Positions 1 to 8,090 of a DNA stretch of 29,937 nt are shown one piece after another. The stretch's first letter is position 1; each line of letters begins with the position of its first letter. The stretch is from NCBI GenBank assembly GCA_030696435.1, contig JAUYSF010000241.1:1-29937 (forward strand), in the 5' to 3' direction. The position numbers and the translations under genes are program-made. This DNA is from Desulfoprunum sp. (GTDB lineage Bacteria; Desulfobacterota; Desulfobulbia; Desulfobulbales; Desulfocapsaceae). Below the pieces are notes generated by a model that did not search any database, was not told the DNA's origin, and saw nothing but the letters and a program-made list of their open reading frames with translations.

Positions 1-675
1 CTGTTGGCCTTTCTTCTGCGGCATGGATACCGTTACAGCGGGTTGTCGTATTGGAGCAAGGCCCACTGGAGATGGATCGCCGATATCAAGTTGCCGCACC
101 GGGCACAGCAGATCACCCTCCAGGAATATGTCCATGCTGTTCACGAGCAGCTTGAGCGAGTGCAGCGGCTCACCGGCCAAATCCAGGAGTTGGTGGCACA
201 GTGGCATCTGGCGCCGCTAGTAAAGGCCCTGCAGGCACTGCGCGGTGTCTCCCTGATCGTTGCCGCAACGACCGTTGCCGAACTTGGCGACCTGAGCCGT
301 TTCGACTCGGCAAAACAACTCATGGCCTACCTAGGCCTTGTCCCCAGCGAACACTCCAGCGGCGACACAATCAAGCGCGGAGGTATAACCAAGACCGGCA
401 ATGGTCATGTCCGGCGGGTGCTCACTGAAGCGGCTCAGTGTTACTGTCACCCGGCCAGAGAAAGCCGAGCCCTGCTGGCTCGTCTGGAAGGTTTGCCCCA
501 AGAGGTTCGACAGATTGCCTGGAAAGCCCAGATCCGGCTCTGTGGTCGATTCAAAAGGCTCATGGCCAGAGGCAAAAACCGACACACCGTGATTACGGCA
601 ACGGCGCGTGAACTTGCCGCCTTCATGTGGGCCATTGCCCGTACACCCCTTCCGGTACATGAGGCAGTAAATTGA
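1..675 (+). CDS. IS110/IS1111-family transposase, C-terminal part (cut by window start)
   Basis: The frame is open from the first base, so the N-terminal DEDD (RuvC-like) half lies outside the window. What remains matches the transposase_20 (IS116/IS110/IS902) C-terminal domain: the ALRGVSLIVAATTVAELGDL stretch, then AYLGLVPSEHSSGD around bases 328-366, then GITKTGNGHVRRVLTEAAQ. In the family a serine in the SSG region acts with the DEDD half in recombination, and the SSG here lies near bases 355-363. The tail (IRLCGRFKRLMARGK...ARELAAFMWAIA) is also typical. The enzyme moves its element without classic terminal repeats and, in studied members, is guided by an element-encoded bridge RNA. The visible part has no internal stop. 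Whether the full gene is intact cannot be judged. The family call is firm; the IS1111 subgroup is a guess. Confidence 0.9.
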   Translation: MLAFLLRHGYRYSGLSYWSKAHWRWIADIKLPHRAQQITLQEYVHAVHEQLERVQRLTGQIQELVAQWHLAPLVKALQALRGVSLIVAATTVAELGDLSRFDSAKQLMAYLGLVPSEHSSGDTIKRGGITKTGNGHVRRVLTEAAQCYCHPARESRALLARLEGLPQEVRQIAWKAQIRLCGRFKRLMARGKNRHTVITATARELAAFMWAIARTPLPVHEAVN

Positions 676-703
676 GACCGTTAAAAACCTGAGGATCAAA
701 CCC

Positions 704-774
704 GCTGGCGATATTACTGCTGCTCCGACGAGCTTTTTTGAGGAGCCCATTCTCACATCAGCAATATCGCCAGC
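704..774 (+). repeat. Hairpin-forming inverted repeat just downstream of the transposase
   Basis: A perfect 12-base inverted repeat, GCTGGCGATATT at 704-715 and its complement at 763-774, encloses 47 bases. Inside it a second pairing is possible, GCTCC at 722-726 with GGAGC at 742-746. No T-run follows the right arm, so it is not a typical intrinsic terminator. It begins 28 bases after the transposase stop, inside what is probably the 3' non-coding end of the element. In IS1111-type elements that end is known to carry the bridge RNA, so this could be part of such an RNA. That reading is inference. The repeat itself is seen directly. Confidence 0.6.
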
Positions 775-891
775 TCCCTCGGTGGTAGATTGATATACAG
801 TGGACAAAACAGGCAATTCATTTGCTTTAAAATCAGAAAAAGCTCTTTATTGCATACAAGAGGCAACGATCAAAAACCCCACGAAACCTTT

Positions 892-1082
892 CCAGGTCGG
901 AGACAGAGACGCGATCACGTTCAGGAGAACCCTCGACGCTTCTATTCGAATAAGGCTTTTGCCGAACTTCAGTGTTTAGAGCGAGGCAGCTCCGCGATGA
1001 AGCCAAGTCATGCGGTAACCAACCCGCGTATATCAGAGTGATCAAACGTCGCCACAGGATCCCGTCTCTGTCTTTGCCCTGG
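892..1082. repeat. Long imperfect inverted repeat framing about 140 bases
   Basis: Arms at 892-916 and 1058-1082 match at 21 of 25 positions when one is reverse-complemented. The core AGACAGAGACG (901-911) is perfect, and two of the four mismatches would be G-U pairs in RNA. The 141 bases between contain further small palindromes, including GCGG/CCGC around 1017-1034. No flanking target duplication is visible. It could be a small non-autonomous element, a REP-like cell, or the folded 3' end of the minus-strand operon transcript. Confidence 0.55.
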
Positions 1083-1155
1083 GATACATACGTAACAACA
1101 AAACCTTATTATCAAGGCGAGGGACTCTTTTTCCTTGTTGACTTTGACAGCCATA

Positions 1156-2469
1156 TCAGAAAGCCAGTATCTTGGCCGCCAGATCGCGCATTGTGCCAAT
1201 GATAACATCTTCATTAAGGGTCTGAAGCTCGCGGTTCCGCATGACCAGTCTGCCACCAATCACCGAATGCAGGACATCGCCACCGCAGGCAGCGTAGACC
1301 AGGTGCGAAGGCACGTTGTAGAGAGGGGTGAGGTGCGGTTGATCGAGATCGATGACGATCATATCGGCCTTTTTGCCCGGCAAGAGTGAACCGATTTCCT
1401 TTTCTACTCCCAAAGCCGCGGCGCCTCCAAGGGTGGCGGCCTGCAAGGTCTTTTCTGCGCTCATGACGGTCGGATCCATGCTGTAGACCTTATGCACCTT
1501 CGCTACGCAGTTCATTTCGCCGAACATATCAGTATTGTTGTTGCTCGCACTGCCATCGGTGCCAAGTGAGAGGGTAACGCCCCTGTCGAGCATTCGGACC
1601 GCCGGGGCGATTCCCGAGGCCAGTTTCATATTGGATTCGAGGCAGTGACTTACCTTGACTCCGCGATCCGCAAGAATACCGATTTCCTCCTCATCGAGAA
1701 CGACACAGTGGGCCGCCAGGGTGTTCGGTTTGAGAAGCCCGAGATTGTCAAGATGCCTGGTCGGCGTAGTATCGTAGCGTTCACGACAGGTGGCGACTTC
1801 TGCGGCATTTTCCGAGAGATGGATGTGGTAGAGGGACTGCTCGGTGTCTGCTATCTCGCCCAGGCGTCTCAGAAGCTCCGGCGAGCAGGTGTAGACGCTG
1901 TGTGGCGTAACGGTAACCGAGATCAGCGGGTGGTTCCTGTACTGGGAAAACATTTCATCGATATAGTTGAAACCGCTTTCGAGCTGACCGTAGCAAGGCG
2001 AAGGGAAGTCATAGAGCACCTCGCCGATCCAGGCCCGCATGCCCGATTCTGCCGTGGCACGGGCCACATCCTTGGCGAACAGGTACATGTCGCAGAAACT
2101 GGTGGTGCCGGACTTGATCATCTCGGCCAGCGACAGCAGGGTCGATTGATAGACCATCTCCGAGGTCAACCTGCTCTCGACGGGGAAAATATGTTTTTCC
2201 AGCCAGGTCATAAGCGGTAGATCATCGGCGATTCCTCGGAAACAGGTCATGGCGGCATGGGTGTGGGTATTAACCAAGCCGGGCATGATCAGGCCATGTT
2301 CGCTATGGAGAACAGTCGCGTCCGGGTAGGATTTGCGGAGGGTGTCAATTGGGCCGATTTCGGCGATGAGATCACCGGAAATCGCCACACCGTGGTTTTC
2401 GAGAAGTCCCGATTGCTGCGAACCAGGGAGAAGATAGCGTCCGGTGAGGAGGAGATCGGCGTGTGACAT
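1156..2469 (-). CDS. mtaD: 5'-methylthioadenosine / S-adenosylhomocysteine deaminase (amidohydrolase)
   Basis: A 437-residue amidohydrolase-superfamily TIM-barrel enzyme that removes the 6-amino group of adenosine-type nucleosides such as MTA, SAH or 5'-deoxyadenosine in the cytoplasm. Visible metal and catalytic residues are HTH at 69-71, the H-x-H-L-S-E motif at 215-220 (the glutamate is the family's acid/base), H254, H275 and the aspartate of LGTDGSASNNN at 305. The C-terminal GSLLPGKKADMIVIDLD segment is the usual composite-domain strand of this family. I chose the ATG at 2467-2469 because it gives the family's normal length and a normal N-terminus. The same frame stays open further upstream only by reading across the preceding gene. 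It starts 19 bases after the phosphorylase stop, so the two are probably co-transcribed. Exact substrate preference cannot be read from sequence. Confidence 0.9.
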   Translation of the reverse strand: MSHADLLLTGRYLLPGSQQSGLLENHGVAISGDLIAEIGPIDTLRKSYPDATVLHSEHGLIMPGLVNTHTHAAMTCFRGIADDLPLMTWLEKHIFPVESRLTSEMVYQSTLLSLAEMIKSGTTSFCDMYLFAKDVARATAESGMRAWIGEVLYDFPSPCYGQLESGFNYIDEMFSQYRNHPLISVTVTPHSVYTCSPELLRRLGEIADTEQSLYHIHLSENAAEVATCRERYDTTPTRHLDNLGLLKPNTLAAHCVVLDEEEIGILADRGVKVSHCLESNMKLASGIAPAVRMLDRGVTLSLGTDGSASNNNTDMFGEMNCVAKVHKVYSMDPTVMSAEKTLQAATLGGAAALGVEKEIGSLLPGKKADMIVIDLDQPHLTPLYNVPSHLVYAACGGDVLHSVIGGRLVMRNRELQTLNEDVIIGTMRDLAAKILAF

Positions 2470-2488
2470 CGGGTTTTTTGGGGGGAAG

Positions 2489-3334
2489 TTATTCGGTGGA
2501 TATATCTTTGTCGGTGATAACTGCCGTGATGAGATCGGCAATCTGCGGTCCGATCCGGCCGGCGGTCTCGATGATATCTTCGAGGGTGATCGGTTGGAAG
2601 TCATCAGGGTTGTTGATATTCGATATGGCGGAGAGTCCCAGTACCTCCATCCCGGCGTGTCGGGCCACAATGACCTCGGGGATCGAGGACATGCCGACAG
2701 CATCGGCCCCGCAGTCCCGCAGCCACCGTGTTTCGGCCGGGGTCTCCAGGCTGGGCCCGGGGATGCAGGCATAGGTGCCGGTGACCACATTTTTGAGACC
2801 GCAATGACTGGCACAATTGAGGGCTGTCTTGATCAGCCGAGGGTGATAAGCCTGGGAGAGGTCGGGGAAGCGTGGCCCCCACGCATCGACGTTGGGGCCG
2901 CGCAGGGGATTTTCTCCCAGAAAATTGAGGTGATCACGGATGACCATGATGCTGCCGGGGAAAAAGAGCGGGTTGAGTCCGCCAGCGGCATTGGTCAGGA
3001 TCAAGGTTCTGGCCCCAAGCAGGGAAAGGACCCTGATAGGGAAGGCCACTTCTTTGGTGGAGTAGCCCTCGTAAAAATGAAAGCGACCCTGGAGGACCGC
3101 AACGGTCTGACCTTCCAGGCAACCGATAATCAGATTCCCCTGATGGCTTTCGACGGTGGATTGAGGAAAATGCGGAATATCTCTGTAAGGGACGAGGTGT
3201 TCTACTTTGATCCGTTCGACGAAGTCACCAAGACCTGTCCCCAGCTGAATGACCGTCCTCGGGATACAAGTAAAGCTGTCTCGGCAGAACCTGAGGCATT
3301 CCTGAACGGCCTGCACGTGGTTTCTGTGGTCCAT
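2489..3334 (-). CDS. Purine nucleoside phosphorylase (trimeric PNP/MTAP family)
   Basis: A 281-residue member of the trimeric nucleoside phosphorylase family, which splits purine nucleosides with phosphate into free base and ribose-1-phosphate. Seen motifs are the GTGLG phosphate-binding loop near 32-36, VESHQG with H64, GRFHFYEGY at 83-91, TNAAGG at 114-119, PGPSLET with E197 and GMSSIPEVIVARH from 214. The base-binding pair E197 and N239 (in ISNINNPDD) corresponds to the Glu/Asn pair of 6-oxopurine-specific PNPs. True MTA phosphorylases carry aspartates in that region. This suggests hypoxanthine or guanine nucleosides rather than adenosine types. The ATG at 3332-3334 lies 2 bases after the thrC stop with no clear ribosome binding site, consistent with translational coupling. 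Methylthioinosine phosphorylase is an alternative role given the downstream deaminase. Confidence 0.88.
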   Translation of the reverse strand: MDHRNHVQAVQECLRFCRDSFTCIPRTVIQLGTGLGDFVERIKVEHLVPYRDIPHFPQSTVESHQGNLIIGCLEGQTVAVLQGRFHFYEGYSTKEVAFPIRVLSLLGARTLILTNAAGGLNPLFFPGSIMVIRDHLNFLGENPLRGPNVDAWGPRFPDLSQAYHPRLIKTALNCASHCGLKNVVTGTYACIPGPSLETPAETRWLRDCGADAVGMSSIPEVIVARHAGMEVLGLSAISNINNPDDFQPITLEDIIETAGRIGPQIADLITAVITDKDISTE

Positions 3335-3336
3335 GA

Positions 3337-4734
3337 TCAGCGGCTGAGTGCGTGTTGCTCAAGGAAATCCTGGATTTTCAGGCTGTCAGCCTGCATGAGC
3401 TCACAGCGCGATTCGCGATCAAGGATGCCGGCGAGGGATTCCGGGAAGGTCGGGGGACGGCCGATGGCCTTTTCCACTGCCTCGCCGAATTTCGCCGGAT
3501 GGGCGGTGGCCAGACAAACCATGGGGACCCCGGCTCTCTGGTGCAATATGGCCGCTCTGACTCCGACCGCGGTGTGTGGGTCGAGGATATAGTCGAATTC
3601 ATTGTAGAAGTCGGCTATAGTGGCGGCAACTTCTTGTTCCGAGACTGCGGCCGCTGTAAAATCACGACGGATCTGGTCGAGATGGCCCGACAGATCGATT
3701 CTGCCGGTGCGGGAGAATTCGGCCATGAGTTCCTTGACCTGTTCCGGCTCCTTATCCAGGAGATAGAAGAGATAGCGTTCGAAATTGGAGGCGGCCTGGA
3801 TATCCATGGACGGACTTGATGTCTGTACGACCTCACCGAGGGAATAATCACCCTTGTTGACGAAACGTGTCAGAATGTCATTGGCGTTGGTGGCGAGAAT
3901 CAACTGGCGGATAGAACCTTCAGGAAGCATCCTTTTGGCGATGTAACCAGCAAAAATATCACCGAAATTACCGGTCGGTACAGAGAAGGCCAGAGAGCCG
4001 TCCTTCTCGTGTTTGGCGATATGCAGGCAGCTGTAGACATAGTAGACAACCTGGGCCAGGACTCGGGCCCAATTGATCGAATTGATGGCCCCAAGACTCA
4101 TTCGATTTTTGAATTCGATATCGTTGAATATCTTTTTGACGATGGCTTGGCCGTCATCAAAAGAACCGTGAATGGCGATGTTGAAGACATTGCCGTCCAT
4201 GATTGAGGTCATCTGCTTTTCCTGGACCGGGCTCACCCGTTTATGGGGATGGAGGATGAAGATGCGTATCCTCTCCTTGCCCCGTACGCCATAGATGGCG
4301 GCGCTGCCGGTATCCCCGGAGGTTGCTCCGAGGATATTGAGGACCTCGCCGCTCTTATCGAGCAGATATTCAAAAAGGTTGCCGAGAAACTGTAGGGCGA
4401 TATCTTTGAAGGCCAGGGTTGGACCGTGGAAGAGCTCCAAGATATGCAGATTGCCGCAGTGGATCAGAGGGGCCACCTCAACGTTGTCAAAGGTCGCGTA
4501 GGAGCGGTTGATAAGGGCCTTCAGGTCGCTTATGGGAATGTCGTCGATAAACCTGGACATGACCTCAAAGGCCAGTTCGGCATAGCTCAGATCTTTCCAG
4601 GAGTTGAGGGTTTGACTGTCGATGCGGGGAATTGTCCTCGGAAGAAGGAGCCCGCCGTCTTCGGCAAGACCCATCATAACTGCTTTTGTGAAGGGTATCG
4701 GCTGGATGCCCCCGCGGGTGCTCAAGTATTGCAT
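3337..4734 (-). CDS. thrC: Threonine synthase
   Basis: A 465-residue PLP-dependent enzyme converting O-phosphohomoserine to threonine, the last step of threonine synthesis. The N-terminus (YLSTRGG...AVMMGLAEDGGLLLP) is the standard threonine-synthase N-terminal domain. The PLP lysine is K110 in HGPTLAFKDIALQFLG, followed by the phosphate-binding GATSGDTGSAA loop and SVPTGNFGD. The C-terminal DPHTAVGV and ATAHPAKF motifs are typical of the longer class found in E. coli and yeast. It lies 62 bases after rsfS and 2 bases before the phosphorylase gene. No homoserine kinase or homoserine dehydrogenase gene is next to it here. I found no attenuator-like leader in front of it. Confidence 0.96.
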   Translation of the reverse strand: MQYLSTRGGIQPIPFTKAVMMGLAEDGGLLLPRTIPRIDSQTLNSWKDLSYAELAFEVMSRFIDDIPISDLKALINRSYATFDNVEVAPLIHCGNLHILELFHGPTLAFKDIALQFLGNLFEYLLDKSGEVLNILGATSGDTGSAAIYGVRGKERIRIFILHPHKRVSPVQEKQMTSIMDGNVFNIAIHGSFDDGQAIVKKIFNDIEFKNRMSLGAINSINWARVLAQVVYYVYSCLHIAKHEKDGSLAFSVPTGNFGDIFAGYIAKRMLPEGSIRQLILATNANDILTRFVNKGDYSLGEVVQTSSPSMDIQAASNFERYLFYLLDKEPEQVKELMAEFSRTGRIDLSGHLDQIRRDFTAAAVSEQEVAATIADFYNEFDYILDPHTAVGVRAAILHQRAGVPMVCLATAHPAKFGEAVEKAIGRPPTFPESLAGILDRESRCELMQADSLKIQDFLEQHALSR

Positions 4735-4796
4735 GGCGTTCGTGTTATGACTCCGTTAGGGTGCGGAACGGCTGAAAAAAAAGGAAGCATTGCAAT

Positions 4797-5195
4797 TTAA
4801 GGCAGGCTGCAGTGCTGCTCCAGATCGGAGATATCAACACGCTTTGCGTCGTGCCAGAGGCCTTCCAGATCATAGAATTTTCTCTGCTCGTGATAGAAAA
4901 TATGCACTACAACGTCATCAAGATCCAGGAGGACCCACAGGCCTTCCTGCAATCCTTCTGCATGGGAGGTCTTGAGCCTTTTGGAGCGGATTCCGCCTTC
5001 AATGGCCTCGGCCAATCCCTGGACATGGCGGGTGGATCTGCCGTTCATAATGACGAAATAATCAGTAAAGGAGGCCAGACCCTGGACATCAAGGACCAAC
5101 AGGTCCTCAGCTTTGGTGTCGAGGGCGATTGTGGCGCATAGCCTGGCGATTTCAAGGCCGCTTTTGTCGCGGAATTCGTTTTTGAGTTGTTTCAT
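4797..5195 (-). CDS. rsfS: Ribosomal silencing factor RsfS (YbeB/Iojap family)
   Basis: A 132-residue protein of the RsfS family, which binds ribosomal protein uL14 on the 50S subunit and blocks joining of the subunits when nutrients are scarce. Diagnostic segments are the TKAEDLLVLDVQGLASFTDYFVIMNGRST run in the first half and the LDLDDVVVHIFYHEQRKFYDLEGLW block near the C-terminus. Length is close to the family norm, with a slightly extended N-terminus. AAGGAG lies upstream but about 17 bases from the ATG, further than usual. It starts 35 bases after topB. In many bacteria this gene sits beside nadD or the 23S rRNA methyltransferase gene rlmH, neither of which is present here. Confidence 0.95.
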   Translation of the reverse strand: MKQLKNEFRDKSGLEIARLCATIALDTKAEDLLVLDVQGLASFTDYFVIMNGRSTRHVQGLAEAIEGGIRSKRLKTSHAEGLQEGLWVLLDLDDVVVHIFYHEQRKFYDLEGLWHDAKRVDISDLEQHCSLP

Positions 5196-5230
5196 AATTA
5201 TTTGTGCCCTTTTCTCCTTGGGCTGTCAAT

Positions 5231-7687
5231 TTATTTTTTAGGGGTTTTCGGGGTTCGCGGCGGAAATTCAAAACTGATTTTACCATTTCCGGCGAGCAGG
5301 AGGTAGGCATCGAAGGGACGTTTCTTTTTAGAGATGAAGCCGCTGATCAACTCCGTTCTACCTTCTGCCAGTAACTGGCGGATATGAATGGGGCTGAGGA
5401 CTTTGTCCAGGATGATCTTGCTGATCCTTAGTCCCTTACCCTCGTCACCGACCATAGCCGACTCCGACATGTAGGCGGCTGGCGTTTCGAAGACTCGTGT
5501 GCCGTCAAGGGGGGACGTACCAAGGGCTTCGCCCTGCTGGATCGCCTCAATATCGAGGCTGTCTGTCGAATCGGCAAAGAGGAAGTCGACCTTGTTGTTG
5601 ACCAGCCGGATCGAGGCAGAAAACGGTTTGCCTTTTTTAGATCTGAAATCGCTGAAAGGCCCGAGGGTTTCCCCCTTGATAAGGAGGACGATTTCGGCCT
5701 CGGACATGACTCTGCCGCCGAGGATCTTTCGCAGGGACAATTTTTTGTCCTCGGAAATGTAGGCCGTCGGCGAGGTGTAAAAACGCATACCTTGTACTGG
5801 ACTGAAGGGGGCCTCCTCGCGGATCTCGGTCGTGTCAAAATTCTTGACCTGAGAGATGATATGACTGGTTAGATTGCGGATTTCCTCCATGAATTTCTGC
5901 CTGGAAAACTCACCTCTGAGCATCTGATTGAGTTTGTGCTCCCATTCTCCGGTCATCTCCGGGGAGGCAAGGACATCGATCTTCATGGCCTCAAGCAGGG
6001 CCAGGAGTTCGAAGGCCTTGCCGGTCGGAGTAAGGTCTTTGCCTTCTCGGACTACATATTTTTCCTTGATCAGCTTTTCGATGATGGCCGCCCGGGTGGC
6101 CGGGGTTCCCAGACCACGTTCTTTCATGGCATCGGCCAGTTCGTCATCCTCAATCAGTTTGTCGGAGTTCTCCATGGCCGACAAGAGGGTCGCCTCGTTA
6201 AACCTCGGAGGTGGCGTCGTTTCCTGCTCTTCCTTGTCGATACGGGCACATTCTACCTTGGTTTTTGCAGGAATGGCACTCAGCACCGTATCTTTGCTGT
6301 CGTCATCGGCAAGGCCGTAGATGGCCTTCCAACCGGCATCAAGGAGGATTTTCCCTTCGACAAGAAAGGTCTCTTCGCTGACGACCGACAGGCGGCGAGT
6401 GTTGAGATAGACGGCAGGAGGGAAAAAGACGGCAAGAAAACGCTGCACCACCATCCGGTAGATCTTGAGCTCCACCTCGGAGAGTTTGCTGGAGAGGGTG
6501 GCGGTGGGAATTATGGCATGGTGATCGGATACCTTGCTGTTGTTAAAGATCCGCTTATCGAGCTGGATATAGCCTTCTGTGATGGCCTTTTCGGCGAATT
6601 GGCCATATTGCCAGCCTGTCTGGGTCTGAAAGGTCTTCTGCACGGTTGCCAGATAATCTTCAGGCAGGTGCCGGCTGTCGGTTCTCGGATAGGTCAGCAC
6701 CTTGTGTCGTTCGTAGAGGGCCTGGGCAATTGACAGGGTATTCTGGGCCGATATCCCGAAGCGGGAGTTGGCCTCGCGCTGCAGGGATGTCAGGTCAAAG
6801 AGCTGGGGCGAACGCTGGCTGGTTTTTTTGCTCGTCTCTTCAATCTTTGCCGGTTTCCCGGTACAGCGGTCGATAATATTCAGGGCCTTCTCCGGCTCCC
6901 AGATCCTGTCAGCCCGTTCATAGCTGTCGTTCTCCTCTCTGGAAAATTGCGGGTCAATCCACTTTGCCTGATAACTCTGATCAGCAAAGGAAAATGTGGC
7001 AAGGAGGGTGCAGAAGGGCCGTGGGACGAAACCCAGGCGAACTCTCTCACGTTTCACGAGAAGTGAGAGGGTCGGGGTCTGGACCCGACCGCAGGGGGTG
7101 AGAAAAAATCCGCCTCGCCTGGAATTGAAGCCGGTAAGGGCTCGCGTGGCATTTATGCCTATAAGCCAATCCGATTCTGAGCGACAGAGAGCGGTGTCCT
7201 CCAGAGGCAGCATCTCTTTGTCGGACCGCAGGTTGGCCAGGCCTTTTTTAATGGCGTCGCTGGTCATGGACTGTAGCCACAACCTCTTAAATGTTTTCTG
7301 CTCGACAGAGCTGTTCCCGACAAAACTGATGATGTATTTAAATATCAGTTCGCCTTCGCGTCCGGCATCACAGGCATTGATGATCTCTTTAACATCCTTG
7401 CGCCGAATGAGTTTCTGCAGGGCGTTCAGCTGACCTTTGGTATCGGGGAGTTCTTTCAACGGGAAGGACTCCGGTAATATCGGCAGTTTATCAATATCCC
7501 ATTTCTGATAACTGGGATCAATCTCTTCCGGATAGCAGATAGACACAAGATGGCCGATGGCGAAGGAGACGATATGTTTTTCGCCATCATAGTGGGTCCT
7601 GGTCTTCTCAAATTTACCTGGGAGGACCTTGACAATATCTGCGGCAACACTGGGTTTTTCTGCGATGATAAGAGTTTTTTCTGTCAT
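5231..7687 (-). CDS. topB: DNA topoisomerase III (type IA)
   Basis: An 818-residue type IA topoisomerase that relaxes or decatenates DNA through a transient 5'-phosphotyrosine. The N-terminal TOPRIM domain shows LIIAEKPSVA and INACDAGREGELIF. The active-site tyrosine is Y333 in LTYPRTDSRHLPEDY. ERGLGTPATRAAIIEKLI marks the central domain. The C-terminal 190 residues contain two topoisomerase C-terminal repeats (FYTSPTAYISED... and FETPAAYMSESA..., each ending in a KKGKPF/KKKRPF block) and a basic KTPKK tail. There is no cysteine in this part, so zinc fingers are absent. The length and C-terminal repeats fit the TopB type rather than TopA. It is the first gene of the minus-strand run. The ATG at 7685-7687 has no clear ribosome binding site. 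Confidence 0.94.
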   Translation of the reverse strand: MTEKTLIIAEKPSVAADIVKVLPGKFEKTRTHYDGEKHIVSFAIGHLVSICYPEEIDPSYQKWDIDKLPILPESFPLKELPDTKGQLNALQKLIRRKDVKEIINACDAGREGELIFKYIISFVGNSSVEQKTFKRLWLQSMTSDAIKKGLANLRSDKEMLPLEDTALCRSESDWLIGINATRALTGFNSRRGGFFLTPCGRVQTPTLSLLVKRERVRLGFVPRPFCTLLATFSFADQSYQAKWIDPQFSREENDSYERADRIWEPEKALNIIDRCTGKPAKIEETSKKTSQRSPQLFDLTSLQREANSRFGISAQNTLSIAQALYERHKVLTYPRTDSRHLPEDYLATVQKTFQTQTGWQYGQFAEKAITEGYIQLDKRIFNNSKVSDHHAIIPTATLSSKLSEVELKIYRMVVQRFLAVFFPPAVYLNTRRLSVVSEETFLVEGKILLDAGWKAIYGLADDDSKDTVLSAIPAKTKVECARIDKEEQETTPPPRFNEATLLSAMENSDKLIEDDELADAMKERGLGTPATRAAIIEKLIKEKYVVREGKDLTPTGKAFELLALLEAMKIDVLASPEMTGEWEHKLNQMLRGEFSRQKFMEEIRNLTSHIISQVKNFDTTEIREEAPFSPVQGMRFYTSPTAYISEDKKLSLRKILGGRVMSEAEIVLLIKGETLGPFSDFRSKKGKPFSASIRLVNNKVDFLFADSTDSLDIEAIQQGEALGTSPLDGTRVFETPAAYMSESAMVGDEGKGLRISKIILDKVLSPIHIRQLLAEGRTELISGFISKKKRPFDAYLLLAGNGKISFEFPPRTPKTPKK

Positions 7688-8090
7688 TTTTCAAGGTATT
7701 GGAAAGAGACACAGGGTATTTGTGCTGTCTCAAGGAAGTATGCACGGTAGATGCTGCAGTTTTTATCGATTGCGGAGAGAAAAGAGCCATTTCCAGCTTG
7801 CTACGATTTTTTGCCTGGGTGTTGTGATCCTTTGATGGCAGCAGACCCGAGCTGAAAACAGTCAGGTGTTGTATAGGGCTGGGCCGTGTTTGTCAAATAG
7901 AATTTCAGAATATCGGCTCACTGTAAACCAAATTATACCGGCTAATACATTAATATAACTGCATATAAATAAGGATTTTGGTGGATGATCTACAGCGTGC
8001 CTGTGTCAGTCCGGCTGAACGGTGAATCTTGTCCAAGGGTAACAATCAAGCAAGATTGACGTGGAAAACGCACTATGACCAAAGAATCGC
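7688..8090. other. 403-base gene-free stretch between topB and the MetE-like gene
   Basis: No gene was found on either strand. It contains the possible topB promoter and, at 8025-8057, an inverted repeat AATCTTG/CAAGATT overlapping a second small hairpin CAATC/GATTG (8043-8058). Neither is followed by a T-run on the minus strand, so I do not call a terminator for the MetE-like gene. A TATAAT-like box at 7931-7938 on the minus strand has no partner -35. Confidence 0.5.
7870..7896 (-). promoter_or_regulatory. Possible sigma70 promoter for the topB run
   Basis: On the minus strand TTGACA (7891-7896) is followed after 15 bases by TATACA (7870-7875). The -35 is a perfect match and the -10 is five of six, but the spacing is two bases shorter than ideal. 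It would give a leader of about 175 bases before topB. Confidence 0.4.

Larger units (their letters stand above)
676..1155. other. 480-base gene-free stretch beside the insertion element
   Basis: I see no convincing gene on either strand. Short open frames (for example 833-1045 minus) show no family resemblance and no good ribosome binding site. The stretch holds the hairpin at 704-774, a separate long imperfect inverted repeat with arms at 892-916 and 1058-1082, and a 10-base palindrome TATTCGAATA near 949. The right-hand end of the insertion element should fall in here, but no terminal or target duplication could be recognised. Near 1107-1124 a short CCTT/AAGG stem with a T-run on the minus strand could weakly terminate the deaminase transcript. 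Confidence 0.5.

Noticed and set aside
833..1045. A 70-codon minus-strand frame beside the insertion element
   Set aside because: No family likeness, no ribosome binding site, and it overlaps one arm of the inverted repeat; more likely non-coding.
2444..3592. A 382-codon open frame on the plus strand
   Set aside because: It lies antisense to the phosphorylase and deaminase genes, which have full sets of family motifs; its translation resembles nothing.
5936..6733. A 265-codon open frame on the plus strand
   Set aside because: It is the antisense reading of topB and has no recognisable domain or ribosome binding site.
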